Of a stretch of 8,293 nucleotides of DNA, positions 1 to 5,690 are shown one piece after another; within the stretch, counting starts at the first letter, position 1, and each line of letters opens with the position of its first letter. The position numbers were made by a program, and so were the translations under genes. Source of the stretch: Synergistaceae bacterium (lineage in GTDB: Bacteria; Synergistota; Synergistia; Synergistales; Aminobacteriaceae). Under the pieces are notes generated by a model. That model made no database searches and had not been told where the DNA came from. It worked only from the letters and a program-made list of their open reading frames with translations. Where the stretch lies: contig WRKN01000109.1 of the NCBI GenBank assembly GCA_009778055.1, positions 1 to 8,293 on the forward strand. The letters are read 5' to 3'.

Positions 1-736
1 TGGTGGCGTCCATCATGTCCCGTGTAAATATATCGGAAAGCGATTCCGCGTTTCTGGCAAAGTACGCGTTGCCTCCACTCTCGGCGGCTAGGGCCGTCAT
101 CAGATCCTCGTTGTAATCCAACCCCAGCCCTATGGTGGTGATGGTCATTTCCTGCTCCGCCAAAGCCCGGCCGAACCTTGCCAGTTCCCAGGTCGAAGAT
201 GGCCCCACGTTTGCTATTCCGTCAGACAGCAGGATTATGCGCGCCACATAGCCGTCATTCACGAACGGGAGGATTTGTTCCGCGCCGAGGCGCACGCCGT
301 CGTAAAGAGCGGTGGAGCCGCCCGCGCTGATGCCTGATATTGGCCTGAAAAAAACGTTCTTTTCCGAGGCCGGCATGGGCGTAACTATCACCGAAGCCTC
401 GTAGTCATAGACGATCAGCGTGGCCACATCCCCGGCGCCCAGTCTCTCCAGGCCCTTCATGGCCCCTATCTTCGCGTTTTCGATCCTGTTTTCGGAAAGC
501 ATGGAGCCCGACTTGTCGAGCACCAGCGCCACCGCCAGAGGAATCCGTTTTCTTACAACTCCATCGCCCGGACGAACCAGGGCTCTGACGATTACGCTTT
601 GACGCTCCTCGGTCAGCACGGCCGGCATGTCCGCGCCCACTTCAAAGATTACGCCGGAAGCCAAGACCACGCTTGGATGAAGAACGTCGAGCACGCTAAA
701 TATAAATCCGGCCGCCATGATCAACTTACTGAACAT
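1..736 (-). CDS. Secreted von Willebrand factor A (VWA) domain protein, C-terminus cut by window edge
   Basis: Translating from the ATG at 736 gives 245 residues that run off the left edge without a stop. Residues 1-27 look like a Sec signal peptide: Lys4, a hydrophobic stretch, then VVLA before SG, a plausible signal peptidase I site. So the protein is probably exported. The VWA domain follows: beta strand IPLAVALVL leads into the MIDAS motif DKSGS (Asp74, Ser76, Ser78), with the third-loop Thr at 142 (GGST) and the acidic MIDAS residue Asp172 in LLSDG. All metal-site positions are intact, so it should bind Mg2+ or Ca2+ and act in adhesion or complex assembly. The ribosome site is a G-rich AGGGGGG just upstream (741-747). 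It lies 46 bases after the stop of the flavoenzyme operon in the same direction; the gap shows no clear terminator hairpin, so read-through is possible. Many VWA proteins carry further domains after this point; those cannot be seen. Confidence 0.88.
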   Translation of the reverse strand, partial: MFSKLIMAAGFIFSVLDVLHPSVVLASGVIFEVGADMPAVLTEERQSVIVRALVRPGDGVVRKRIPLAVALVLDKSGSMLSENRIENAKIGAMKGLERLGAGDVATLIVYDYEASVIVTPMPASEKNVFFRPISGISAGGSTALYDGVRLGAEQILPFVNDGYVARIILLSDGIANVGPSSTWELARFGRALAEQEMTITTIGLGLDYNEDLMTALAAESGGNAYFARNAESLSDIFTRDMMDAT

Positions 737-782
737 CTAATCCCCCCTGAGGAAATAATAAGCTGTTAAAGTGCCCCGTATG

Positions 783-1931
783 TTACACGACAGACGGTTC
801 ACGCAGGAGTTCTCCCGTCTCGTAGCGTTTGGCGCTGAAGAGGCGCACGTCGATGTCGGGGGTTTCGCCGGTCAGCTTCTGAGCGATGATGACGGCGGTC
901 TTGGGGGCCACCATGAAGCCGTGACCGCTGAAACCGGCGACGGTATACAGGCCCGCGACGCCCTCCATTTCATCGATGATGGGGTTGCGGTCCGGGCTCA
1001 TGTCGTAAAGGCCGCCCCATTGACGTACCACGCGGATGTTTTTCAGCATGGGCAGGACGTGAGTCACCTGCGCGGCGCAGTCCTCCATGAACTTCCAGCT
1101 TGATTTGATGTTGAAGCCGACAGGCTCCGCGGGATCCCCTATCCCCATGATAAAGCTGCCGTGAGGCGTCTGCTGGCAGTAAACATGGTAGTGGAAGGAG
1201 ATCACCATGGGGTCTTGAACGTGGTTGACCGGCTCGGTTATCAATATCTGGTGTCGCTCGGGAGCGATGGGCACGTCCGCGCCCGCCATTTTGGCGATGA
1301 TTCCGGCTTCGCCGCCGGCGGCGTTGACCACGGCGCGCGCTTCCACATAGCCTCTGGTGGTCTCGACACCGGCGATTTTACCGCCGGCCGTTTTCAGCCC
1401 CGTTACCTCGGTATATGTCGCGAACTCCACCCCCAGGCGCTCCGCCGCTCTGGCATAGGCAAAGGTGCAGTGGAAGGGGTCGGCGTGGCCGTCCGTGGCG
1501 CAGAAAGTAGCCCCGTACAGGCCCTCCGTGTTCAAATGAGGGACGATTTCCCTGGCGCCCTCAGGATCGAGCACCTCCACCGGAATACCCAGGCCGCGCT
1601 GTAACTGGACGTTCTTCAGGAACTGCGTCCACTCTCCCTCGGTGTAGGCGACTATCAGGTAGCCCCCCTGGTTTAGCCCGCAGTTTCCGCTGTAGCCCGT
1701 GTATTCCTCCAGGCGCTCGAAAATGCGGATAGAGTCCCGGGCCAGGGTGGCGTTCAGCTCCGTCCCCCACTGCTGGCGGATACCCGCACCGCAGCGGCCC
1801 GTGGCCCCGGAGGTGAGATATTCCCTTTCGATCACCAGAACGTCCTTCCGCCCCCTCTTGGCCAGCTCGAAAGCCAGGGCGCAGCCGGTGATTCCCCCGC
1901 CTATAATCACCACGTCGTAGGCTTTTTTCAT
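783..1931 (-). CDS. FAD-dependent DAO-family dehydrogenase, catalytic subunit (PdhB / HcnC / sarcosine oxidase beta-like)
   Basis: This 382-residue protein begins with a Rossmann dinucleotide motif GGGITG (residues 11-16), an acidic end of strand 2 (VIERE, 33-37) and GATGRCGAG (42-50), the FAD-binding layout of the DAO superfamily (PF01266). Near the C-terminus AGFSGHGFMVAP is the typical second FAD-contact segment, and RNPIID precedes it. Length matches glycine oxidase, sarcosine oxidase beta and dye-linked L-proline dehydrogenase beta. It should oxidise the C-N bond of an amino, imino or N-methyl acid in the cytoplasm; the substrate cannot be assigned. It is the last gene of the five-gene operon. 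Its ATG overlaps the stop of the BFD-like gene (ATGA, 4 bases), and a GGGGGG ribosome site lies just upstream. The frame stays open upstream to 2189, but that part is antisense-free shadow of the BFD-like gene in another frame, so I use the ATG at 1931, where the FAD motif starts in its usual place. Confidence 0.93.
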   Translation of the reverse strand: MKKAYDVVIIGGGITGCALAFELAKRGRKDVLVIEREYLTSGATGRCGAGIRQQWGTELNATLARDSIRIFERLEEYTGYSGNCGLNQGGYLIVAYTEGEWTQFLKNVQLQRGLGIPVEVLDPEGAREIVPHLNTEGLYGATFCATDGHADPFHCTFAYARAAERLGVEFATYTEVTGLKTAGGKIAGVETTRGYVEARAVVNAAGGEAGIIAKMAGADVPIAPERHQILITEPVNHVQDPMVISFHYHVYCQQTPHGSFIMGIGDPAEPVGFNIKSSWKFMEDCAAQVTHVLPMLKNIRVVRQWGGLYDMSPDRNPIIDEMEGVAGLYTVAGFSGHGFMVAPKTAVIIAQKLTGETPDIDVRLFSAKRYETGELLREPSVV

Positions 1932-2215
1932 TGCCCCCCACTCCCATCTTCTTTGATAAAGCTGCCCAGCCTGACCGGCTTTATCAGAGGGCGGAAAGCC
2001 GGCATAAGGACTTCCTCCATAGGAATCTTGCAGTGGCTGGAAAGCTCCCGGGCGATCAGCATCCGGCAGGCGCGTCCCTGGCACGGCCCCATTCCGGCTC
2101 TGGTAACTCTCTTGATCTCGTCTATAGTACGCCAGCCGTCGGCGATGGCCTTCCTGACCTCGGCCAGGGTGATGTCCTCGCAGCGGCAAACGATTGTGTC
2201 GTCATGCTCAACCAT
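1928..2215 (-). CDS. BFD-like [2Fe-2S]-binding small subunit (PdhX-type)
   Basis: This is a 95-residue protein with the cysteine pattern of the bacterioferritin-associated ferredoxin (BFD) family: Cys10-x-Cys12 (VCRCED), then 32 residues, then Cys45-x4-Cys50 (GMGPCQGRAC). These four cysteines should hold one [2Fe-2S] cluster. In HcnB and opine oxidase subunits this domain is fused to the C-terminus of the second flavoprotein; here it is a free-standing gene between the ferredoxin and the dehydrogenase, as I recall for PdhX in Thermococcus L-proline dehydrogenase. It likely relays electrons between the two flavin subunits. I chose the ATG at 2215, which puts CRC at residues 10-12 and has GGAGGG about 11 bases upstream; longer in-frame reading to 2332 only shadows the ferredoxin gene. 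It overlaps the ferredoxin gene by 8 bases and the dehydrogenase by 4, which points to translational coupling. Confidence 0.9.
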   Translation of the reverse strand: MVEHDDTIVCRCEDITLAEVRKAIADGWRTIDEIKRVTRAGMGPCQGRACRMLIARELSSHCKIPMEEVLMPAFRPLIKPVRLGSFIKEDGSGGQ

Positions 2216-2708
2216 TGTTCCTGAACCCTCCCGCGCGGATGTTACGCACTTCCATGGCCAAATCCTGGGGTACGGCCAGCCACAGGACGGCGGTTTTGTT
2301 TTTTCCGTCAGAAATGCGCCGCACCACCTCAAACCAGCCCATTTCCTCCCCCGCGCGGTTCAACCCGCAGGCGTACTGTCCCTTTTCAGGAACCGGCACA
2401 TATTCGTAGGGGATACGCACCACGGCTTGGGCGGCGCTGTAGGTTCTGTCCACCACGAAAATAGCCAGGCCGGGGCATTGAGCGATACACACCCCACAGC
2501 CGTTGCACCTGCCGAAATCCACCCTGGGCAAATCGTTGATGTCCCTATCCTTGGTTATGGCGCCGGCGGCGCAGGCGTCCACGCAAGGGTCGCACGGTAT
2601 CTCCTGAAAACACTCCACGACCACCACCGGCCCTTTGGCGAAACGTTCGTCGGGCGGGGTGACGGCCAGTAAATCTTCTTTCGTCGGAATACCCGTCTCT
2701 GCCAGCAT
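2208..2708 (-). CDS. Double [4Fe-4S] ferredoxin-like electron-transfer subunit (PdhF-type)
   Basis: This 166-residue protein carries two four-cysteine sets. The first is Cys33-x5-Cys39-x2-Cys42-x3-Cys46 (CFQEIPCDPC then VDAC), with a longer first gap than the classical x2. The second, Cys68-x2-Cys71-x2-Cys74-x3-Cys78-Pro, is the textbook ferredoxin motif. Together they should hold two [4Fe-4S] clusters. A ninth cysteine is at 114. The C-terminal 80 residues have no motif I recognise and may form the contact to the flavoprotein subunits. There is no signal peptide or membrane segment, so the protein is cytoplasmic. The ATG at 2708 overlaps the stop of the upstream oxidoreductase by one base (TAATG). 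The role inferred from family and context is internal electron transfer within the amino acid dehydrogenase complex; a free ferredoxin serving other enzymes is less likely given the coupling. Confidence 0.88.
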   Translation of the reverse strand: MLAETGIPTKEDLLAVTPPDERFAKGPVVVVECFQEIPCDPCVDACAAGAITKDRDINDLPRVDFGRCNGCGVCIAQCPGLAIFVVDRTYSAAQAVVRIPYEYVPVPEKGQYACGLNRAGEEMGWFEVVRRISDGKNKTAVLWLAVPQDLAMEVRNIRAGGFRNNG

Positions 2709-3844
2709 TATGGATGTCCTCCTTCGCCGGAACTCACCTTGAGTTTTTCCATTTTCCTCATGCCTTCGCGAATCTGTGCCCCCACGGGACCGGCCCTCAG
2801 TTCCTCCAGCTCGGCGGCGGCCTCCGCCTGCAATCCGGGAGCCGTACTTTTGCCGTATCCCAGGCTGAGGGCGGCGGAATAACCCGCCAGGCGGCCCTCG
2901 ACCATGGCCGAGGACGCCTCCTCCACGCCTGCCGCGTCGCCCGCGACGTACACTTTGGGATTTGTCGCCGCCATGTATCTGTCAATCACGGGGACGTGGC
3001 CGGACAGTTCGGGGATATAGGCCATTTTGCAGCCGGCCTGCCAGCAGAGTTCGGTAAGCGGGGACAGCCCCACGGCCAGACAGATGACGTCGCATTTGAC
3101 GTCTTCCTCCGAGCCGGGGACGGGCTTCCTGTTTTCGTCCACCCGGTAGATGACCGCGCCCTCGACCTTGCCGCCGCCATAGGCTTTCTTGATGGTGTGC
3201 CGGGTGCGGATGGGTATGCCCGCCCGCCGGATTTTGGAGGCGTGCACCAGATAGCCGCCTATCGTGGGAGACCTCCTGATTACGGCGGCCACCTCGACGC
3301 CAATCTGGGAAAGCTGGTAGGAAACGATAAGGCCGATGTTGCTGGCCCCGACCATCAGCACCCGCTTTCCCGGCACGATTCCCTCCACGTTCATCAGGGT
3401 CTGCACGGCCCCCGCCCCGTAAACGCCCGGCAGGTCGTTGCCCGGAAACGGTAAAAAGTCCTCCGCCGCGCCGGTGGCGATTATGATTTTTTGCGGGTCT
3501 ATCTTGATGATTTCTTCATTTCTTTCCGCCAGCACAAGGCCGTCCTCGTAAATGCCGACGACGGTTGTCTTCGGCATGAGCTCAATTTTTGGGCCGGCCG
3601 GGGCGGCGGAGAGTTCTTCTCTGAGAAAATCGGCGATGGCGATTCCTCTGTGTCCGGCGTATTGCTTTTTAGATCCGAAAAATTTATGGGTCTGCTTGAC
3701 GAGCTGGCCGCCGGGAAATTCGTCCCGCTCGCAGACCAGGACGGAAGCTCCCAGGGAAGAAGCCGCCTGAGCGGCGCAGAGACCGGCGGGGCCGCCGCCG
3801 ATGATCAAAACTTCCGTTTTTCTCATTTTCCCCATTTCTTTCAT
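2708..3844 (-). CDS. NAD(P)/FAD-dependent oxidoreductase subunit (PdhA / HcnB-like)
   Basis: This is a 378-residue member of the pyridine nucleotide-disulfide oxidoreductase fold. FAD binding is shown by GGGPAG (residues 16-21), the acidic CERDEFPGGQ segment and the late YVAGDAAGVEEAS motif (299-311), where Asp303 contacts the flavin. A second Rossmann segment, VGASNIG (165-171), is the likely NAD(P) or structural dinucleotide site. No CxxC redox disulfide is visible, which separates it from thioredoxin reductases. Its closest families are the alpha subunits of dye-linked L-proline dehydrogenase, HcnB and opine oxidase subunit A. Unlike HcnB it has no C-terminal BFD domain; that domain is a separate gene two places downstream. 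In the complex it probably passes electrons to NAD(P) or an external acceptor. ATGs at residues 1, 4 and 7 are all possible starts; the first overlaps the preceding stop as TAATG. Confidence 0.93.
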   Translation of the reverse strand: MKEMGKMRKTEVLIIGGGPAGLCAAQAASSLGASVLVCERDEFPGGQLVKQTHKFFGSKKQYAGHRGIAIADFLREELSAAPAGPKIELMPKTTVVGIYEDGLVLAERNEEIIKIDPQKIIIATGAAEDFLPFPGNDLPGVYGAGAVQTLMNVEGIVPGKRVLMVGASNIGLIVSYQLSQIGVEVAAVIRRSPTIGGYLVHASKIRRAGIPIRTRHTIKKAYGGGKVEGAVIYRVDENRKPVPGSEEDVKCDVICLAVGLSPLTELCWQAGCKMAYIPELSGHVPVIDRYMAATNPKVYVAGDAAGVEEASSAMVEGRLAGYSAALSLGYGKSTAPGLQAEAAAELEELRAGPVGAQIREGMRKMEKLKVSSGEGGHP

Positions 3845-4149
3845 TATATTAAGTCCCCCTTGCCTCGCTGCGACTCCACTCGGACTCCAGGGCGAACCTT
3901 TTCGACGCAGACCCGGACGTTGGGCTGCCCGTCAACGACCATAAAACAGGATGAGCAGTTGCCTATAGCGCAAAAAAGCCCGCGCGGCCGGCGCAGCTCG
4001 GGGCTGTGAGACAATTCCCGCACGCCCGCGGCGTGAAGGGCCCCCGCTATGGTTTCGTTGGCGTAGCCTTCCATCTCCTGCCCGTTAAAGAAAAAGACGA
4101 TTTTTTCCCCCCGCTGAAAATCCAAAATGGGGTGTTGTTCAATTCTCAT
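3844..4149 (-). CDS. Small [2Fe-2S] plant-type ferredoxin subunit (HcnA / sarcosine oxidase alpha N-domain-like)
   Basis: This 101-residue protein has the start typical of the family, MRIEQHPILDF, followed by a beta-rich stretch and ETIAGALHAAGV. It then carries the plant-type [2Fe-2S] motif Cys60-x4-Cys65-x2-Cys68, with the fourth ligand at Cys81. The same domain forms HcnA and the N-terminal part of heterotetrameric sarcosine oxidase alpha. It is the first gene of the five-gene operon and ends with TAATG, overlapping the next start by one base. The start is not certain: the AGGAGGT at 4161-4167 sits about 12 bases from the ATG used here (4149) but only 3 from an in-frame ATG at 4158. I prefer 4149 because the conserved family sequence starts at MRI. 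The frame stays open further upstream to 4773, but that is antisense to the hemerythrin gene and has no family similarity. Confidence 0.87.
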   Translation of the reverse strand: MRIEQHPILDFQRGEKIVFFFNGQEMEGYANETIAGALHAAGVRELSHSPELRRPRGLFCAIGNCSSCFMVVDGQPNVRVCVEKVRPGVRVESQRGKGDLI

Positions 4150-4160
4150 CGCCGCCATCC

Positions 4161-4167
4161 ACCTCCT
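4161..4167 (-). promoter_or_regulatory. Ribosome binding site of the dehydrogenase operon's first gene
   Basis: On the minus strand this reads AGGAGGT, a near-perfect Shine-Dalgarno sequence. It is only 3 bases from an in-frame ATG at 4158 and 12 from the ATG at 4149, so it supports translation here without settling which start is used. Confidence 0.7.
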
Positions 4168-4253
4168 ACTATTCAAATACTCGAAGTTTATTTTAGAGGA
4201 AATTTCCAAAAAATAGTGATAAACTTGGGTCATGAAAGAGACATGCTTTACAT

Positions 4254-4271
4254 CTTTCCCGGCTTTCCCGG
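4254..4271 (+). repeat. Exact 9-bp tandem duplication CTTTCCCGG x2 in the hemerythrin leader
   Basis: CTTTCCCGG occurs twice back to back (4254-4262 and 4263-4271), directly before the ribosome site of the hemerythrin gene. It is G+C-rich in an otherwise AT-rich leader. It could be a binding site, part of the untranslated leader, or a chance slippage product. Confidence 0.8.
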
Positions 4272-4273
4272 TG

Positions 4274-4280
4274 AGGAGGA
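4274..4280 (+). promoter_or_regulatory. Ribosome binding site fixing the GTG start of the hemerythrin gene
   Basis: AGGAGGA lies 7 bases before the GTG at 4288, an ideal distance. The next in-frame ATG (residue 5) would be 19 bases away, so this site decides for the GTG. Confidence 0.85.
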
Positions 4281-4287
4281 CTGACAC

Positions 4288-4740
4288 GTGAAAAAGAACA
4301 TGCCTGGCGGAGAAAACGCGAAAGCAATTCCCAATAATATGCTGCAGCACAACATTCTCATCGTATGGAAACCTGAATATGAACTGGGAATACCCGTTGT
4401 AGACGAGCAGCACCGAGGGATTGTCTCCACTATCAATTCCCTTTTCTTCGGAATGCAGCATAAACATGGCGAAAGTATGCTTACGCCGATAGCGAACATG
4501 GTCTTGGATTACACGCGCATCCATTTTGAGATAGAAGAAGAATTTATCGATAAATGCGGCTTCCCCGGCATAGACAGGCATCATCTGCTGCACAAAGAAC
4601 TGATAGACGAGCTGCAGCAGTCCGGGAAAAAAAGTATCCTGAATAAAGACTCCTTTCAGTTCATGGATTTTCTTAAAAAATGGTGGGTTGACCATATCTG
4701 CGATAAAGACCGGCAGTTTCGGGATTATATCATGAAGTAA
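4288..4740 (+). CDS. Bacteriohemerythrin (oxygen-binding non-heme diiron protein)
   Basis: This 150-residue protein matches single-domain bacterial hemerythrins, with a 20-residue N-terminal extension. It has the family start W-x-P-x-Y-x-LGI-x-x-VDEQH. All seven iron ligands are in place: His42, His79, Glu83 (HFEIE), His98 and His102 (HHLLH), His136 and Asp141 (DHICDKD). The spacings 4, 15, 4 and 5 between neighbouring ligands are the family's own. It should bind O2 reversibly in the cytoplasm, serving oxygen storage, sensing or scavenging; there is no attached signalling domain. Translation starts at GTG with a strong AGGAGGA. It is the only plus-strand gene in the window, divergent from the dehydrogenase operon and convergent with the ankyrin gene. 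Base composition is unusual: 183 G+C in the last 420 bases (44%), against roughly 60% or more in sampled operon stretches, which hints at separate origin. Confidence 0.95.
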   Translation: MKKNMPGGENAKAIPNNMLQHNILIVWKPEYELGIPVVDEQHRGIVSTINSLFFGMQHKHGESMLTPIANMVLDYTRIHFEIEEEFIDKCGFPGIDRHHLLHKELIDELQQSGKKSILNKDSFQFMDFLKKWWVDHICDKDRQFRDYIMK

Positions 4741-4746
4741 TATCAG

Positions 4747-4767
4747 AGATTTAATTAAATTAAATCT
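4747..4767. terminator. AT-rich perfect dyad between convergent genes, possible bidirectional terminator
   Basis: AGATTTAATT and its exact reverse complement AATTAAATCT flank one central A, giving a 21-base dyad that can fold as a 9-bp stem with a 3-base loop. It starts 7 bases after the hemerythrin stop and overlaps the ankyrin stop codon. The position suits a shared terminator. The stem has almost no G-C pairs and no long U tract follows, so it would be a weak one; a protein-binding site is equally possible. Confidence 0.4.
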
Positions 4768-5668
4768 AACCAAACAGCCGCTTGAGAGACGGCCTCGCGG
4801 AAAGAGTTTTTTCTTTAAGAAGGCTGTAGGCGCTTGTTTCTTTCAGCGCTTCGTTTTCTTCCGCGTAATCGAGCGCCTTTTTGCCGTTTGTATCCTTAAT
4901 GGCCGCGTCCGCGCCCTTGCCGAGCAAAACCGGCAGGACGTCAGGGTTTGAGTTTTTCCCGGCGGCGAACATCAGCGGGGTCTTTCCGTACTTGTCAGCG
5001 GCGTTGACGTCCGCTCCCTTATTGATTAAGACCCGCAAAACATCAGGGTTTGAGTTTTTCTCAGCGGCAAACATCAACGGAGTCTTTCCGTGTTTGTCGG
5101 CGGTGTTGACGTCCGCGCCCTTACCTGTCAGGAATCTCAAAACGTCGGTATCCGAGTTTTTCTCGGCGACAAACATCAAGGCGGTCTGCCCCGGAAAAAG
5201 CCCCTCGTCTTTGACAAAGGCGTTGATTTCCGCGCCCTTGTAAACCAAGGCCCGCAAAACATCAAGATTTGAGTTATTTGACGCGGCATACATCAGAGGA
5301 GTCATTCCGTACTTGTCAACGGCGTTGACGTCCGCGCCCTTATCCATCAAAACGCGCAGGACTTCAGGATTGGGATTTGTAAGAGCGGCGGACATTAAAG
5401 GAGTCCATCCGCTCTCGTTAAAAGCGTTGACATTCGCGCCTTTATCTATAAGGGCCCGCAAAACATCAGGGTTTTTATTGCTTTTGGCGGCGAACATCAA
5501 AGGCGTCCATCCCTGCCATAACTCATCTTCCATGACAACGGCGCTGACGTCCGCGCCGTCCTGTATGAGCCGGGTCACTTCCTTCAAGTCCGCGCTGCCT
5601 GCCGCGGACAACAGCTTCTCCGTGGCTTCGTCGGGAATGGAATATATTATCGGCTTTATTGCGGACAC
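4766..5668 (-). CDS. Ankyrin-repeat protein, cytoplasmic
   Basis: This 300-residue protein is built almost wholly of ankyrin repeats. TPLM (or TALM) anchors occur at residues 55, 89, 123, 162, 196 and 230, with a degenerate first repeat before residue 50 and a C-terminal cap with KKALDYA at 263-269. The period is 34 residues rather than the canonical 33: the usual G-H-L-E between the helices is replaced by NSNPDV-type sequence with one extra residue. An additional 5-residue insertion sits before the fourth anchor (FVKDEGLFPG, 151-160). No signal peptide or membrane segment is visible. Ankyrin stacks bind other proteins; the partner is unknown. The start used is GTG at 5668, but its GGAGG overlaps this codon, so initiation may depend on coupling with the DUF1883 gene ending 22 bases upstream. 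The two genes read in the same direction and probably form a unit. Confidence 0.9.
   Translation of the reverse strand: MSAIKPIIYSIPDEATEKLLSAAGSADLKEVTRLIQDGADVSAVVMEDELWQGWTPLMFAAKSNKNPDVLRALIDKGANVNAFNESGWTPLMSAALTNPNPEVLRVLMDKGADVNAVDKYGMTPLMYAASNNSNLDVLRALVYKGAEINAFVKDEGLFPGQTALMFVAEKNSDTDVLRFLTGKGADVNTADKHGKTPLMFAAEKNSNPDVLRVLINKGADVNAADKYGKTPLMFAAGKNSNPDVLPVLLGKGADAAIKDTNGKKALDYAEENEALKETSAYSLLKEKTLSARPSLKRLFG
4880..5506 (-). repeat. 102-bp tandem coding repeats of the ankyrin gene
   Basis: The 34-residue protein period appears as a 102-bp DNA period. For example, TCAGGGTTTGAGTTTTT recurs at 4941 and 5043, and 4941-5021 against 5043-5123 differ at only 10 of 81 bases. The central repeats are the most alike, which suggests recent duplication or gene conversion between units. 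Copy number could vary between strains through recombination. Confidence 0.85.
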
Positions 5669-5690
5669 CTCCGATACGGGCGCAATTATA

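Larger units (their letters stand above)
4150..4287. promoter_or_regulatory. Divergent control region between the dehydrogenase operon and the hemerythrin gene
   Basis: These 138 bases must hold the promoters for both the five-gene operon (leftward) and the hemerythrin gene (rightward). The region is AT-rich. It contains a perfect 10-bp palindrome GGAAATTTCC at 4198-4207, a possible operator, and a leftward TAAAAT hexamer (4190-4195) resembling a -10 box. No good -35 hexamer lies at the right distance on either strand, so I do not define a promoter. The control role is inferred from position. Confidence 0.45.

Noticed and set aside
737..782. Terminator between the operon and the VWA gene
   Set aside because: No stem-loop followed by a T-run could be found on the minus strand in these 46 bases.
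1932..2189. Open frame extending the DAO-family dehydrogenase upstream to 468 residues
   Set aside because: The extra part overlaps the BFD-like gene in another frame, and the FAD motif sits correctly only with the ATG at 1931.
1953..3454. Long plus-strand open frames (about 239 and 246 residues) opposite the operon
   Set aside because: They are shadows of GC-rich genes on the other strand, rich in His, Arg and Gly with no recognisable motif.
783..4149. Hydrogen cyanide synthase HcnABC
   Set aside because: HcnABC has three genes with the BFD domain fused to HcnB; here there are five, with separate ferredoxin and BFD-like genes, which fits a PdhAFXB-type dehydrogenase better. Glycine as substrate is not excluded.
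4150..4287. Sigma-70 promoters on either strand
   Set aside because: Single -10-like hexamers exist, but none has a matching -35 element at 16-18 bases.
4150..4773. Open frame extending the first operon gene upstream to about 309 residues
   Set aside because: The extra part is antisense to the hemerythrin gene, which has a strong ribosome site and all iron ligands; the extension shows no family features.
4880..5506. CRISPR-like or other noncoding tandem repeat
   Set aside because: The 102-bp units are in frame, diverged at synonymous-looking positions and encode ankyrin repeats.
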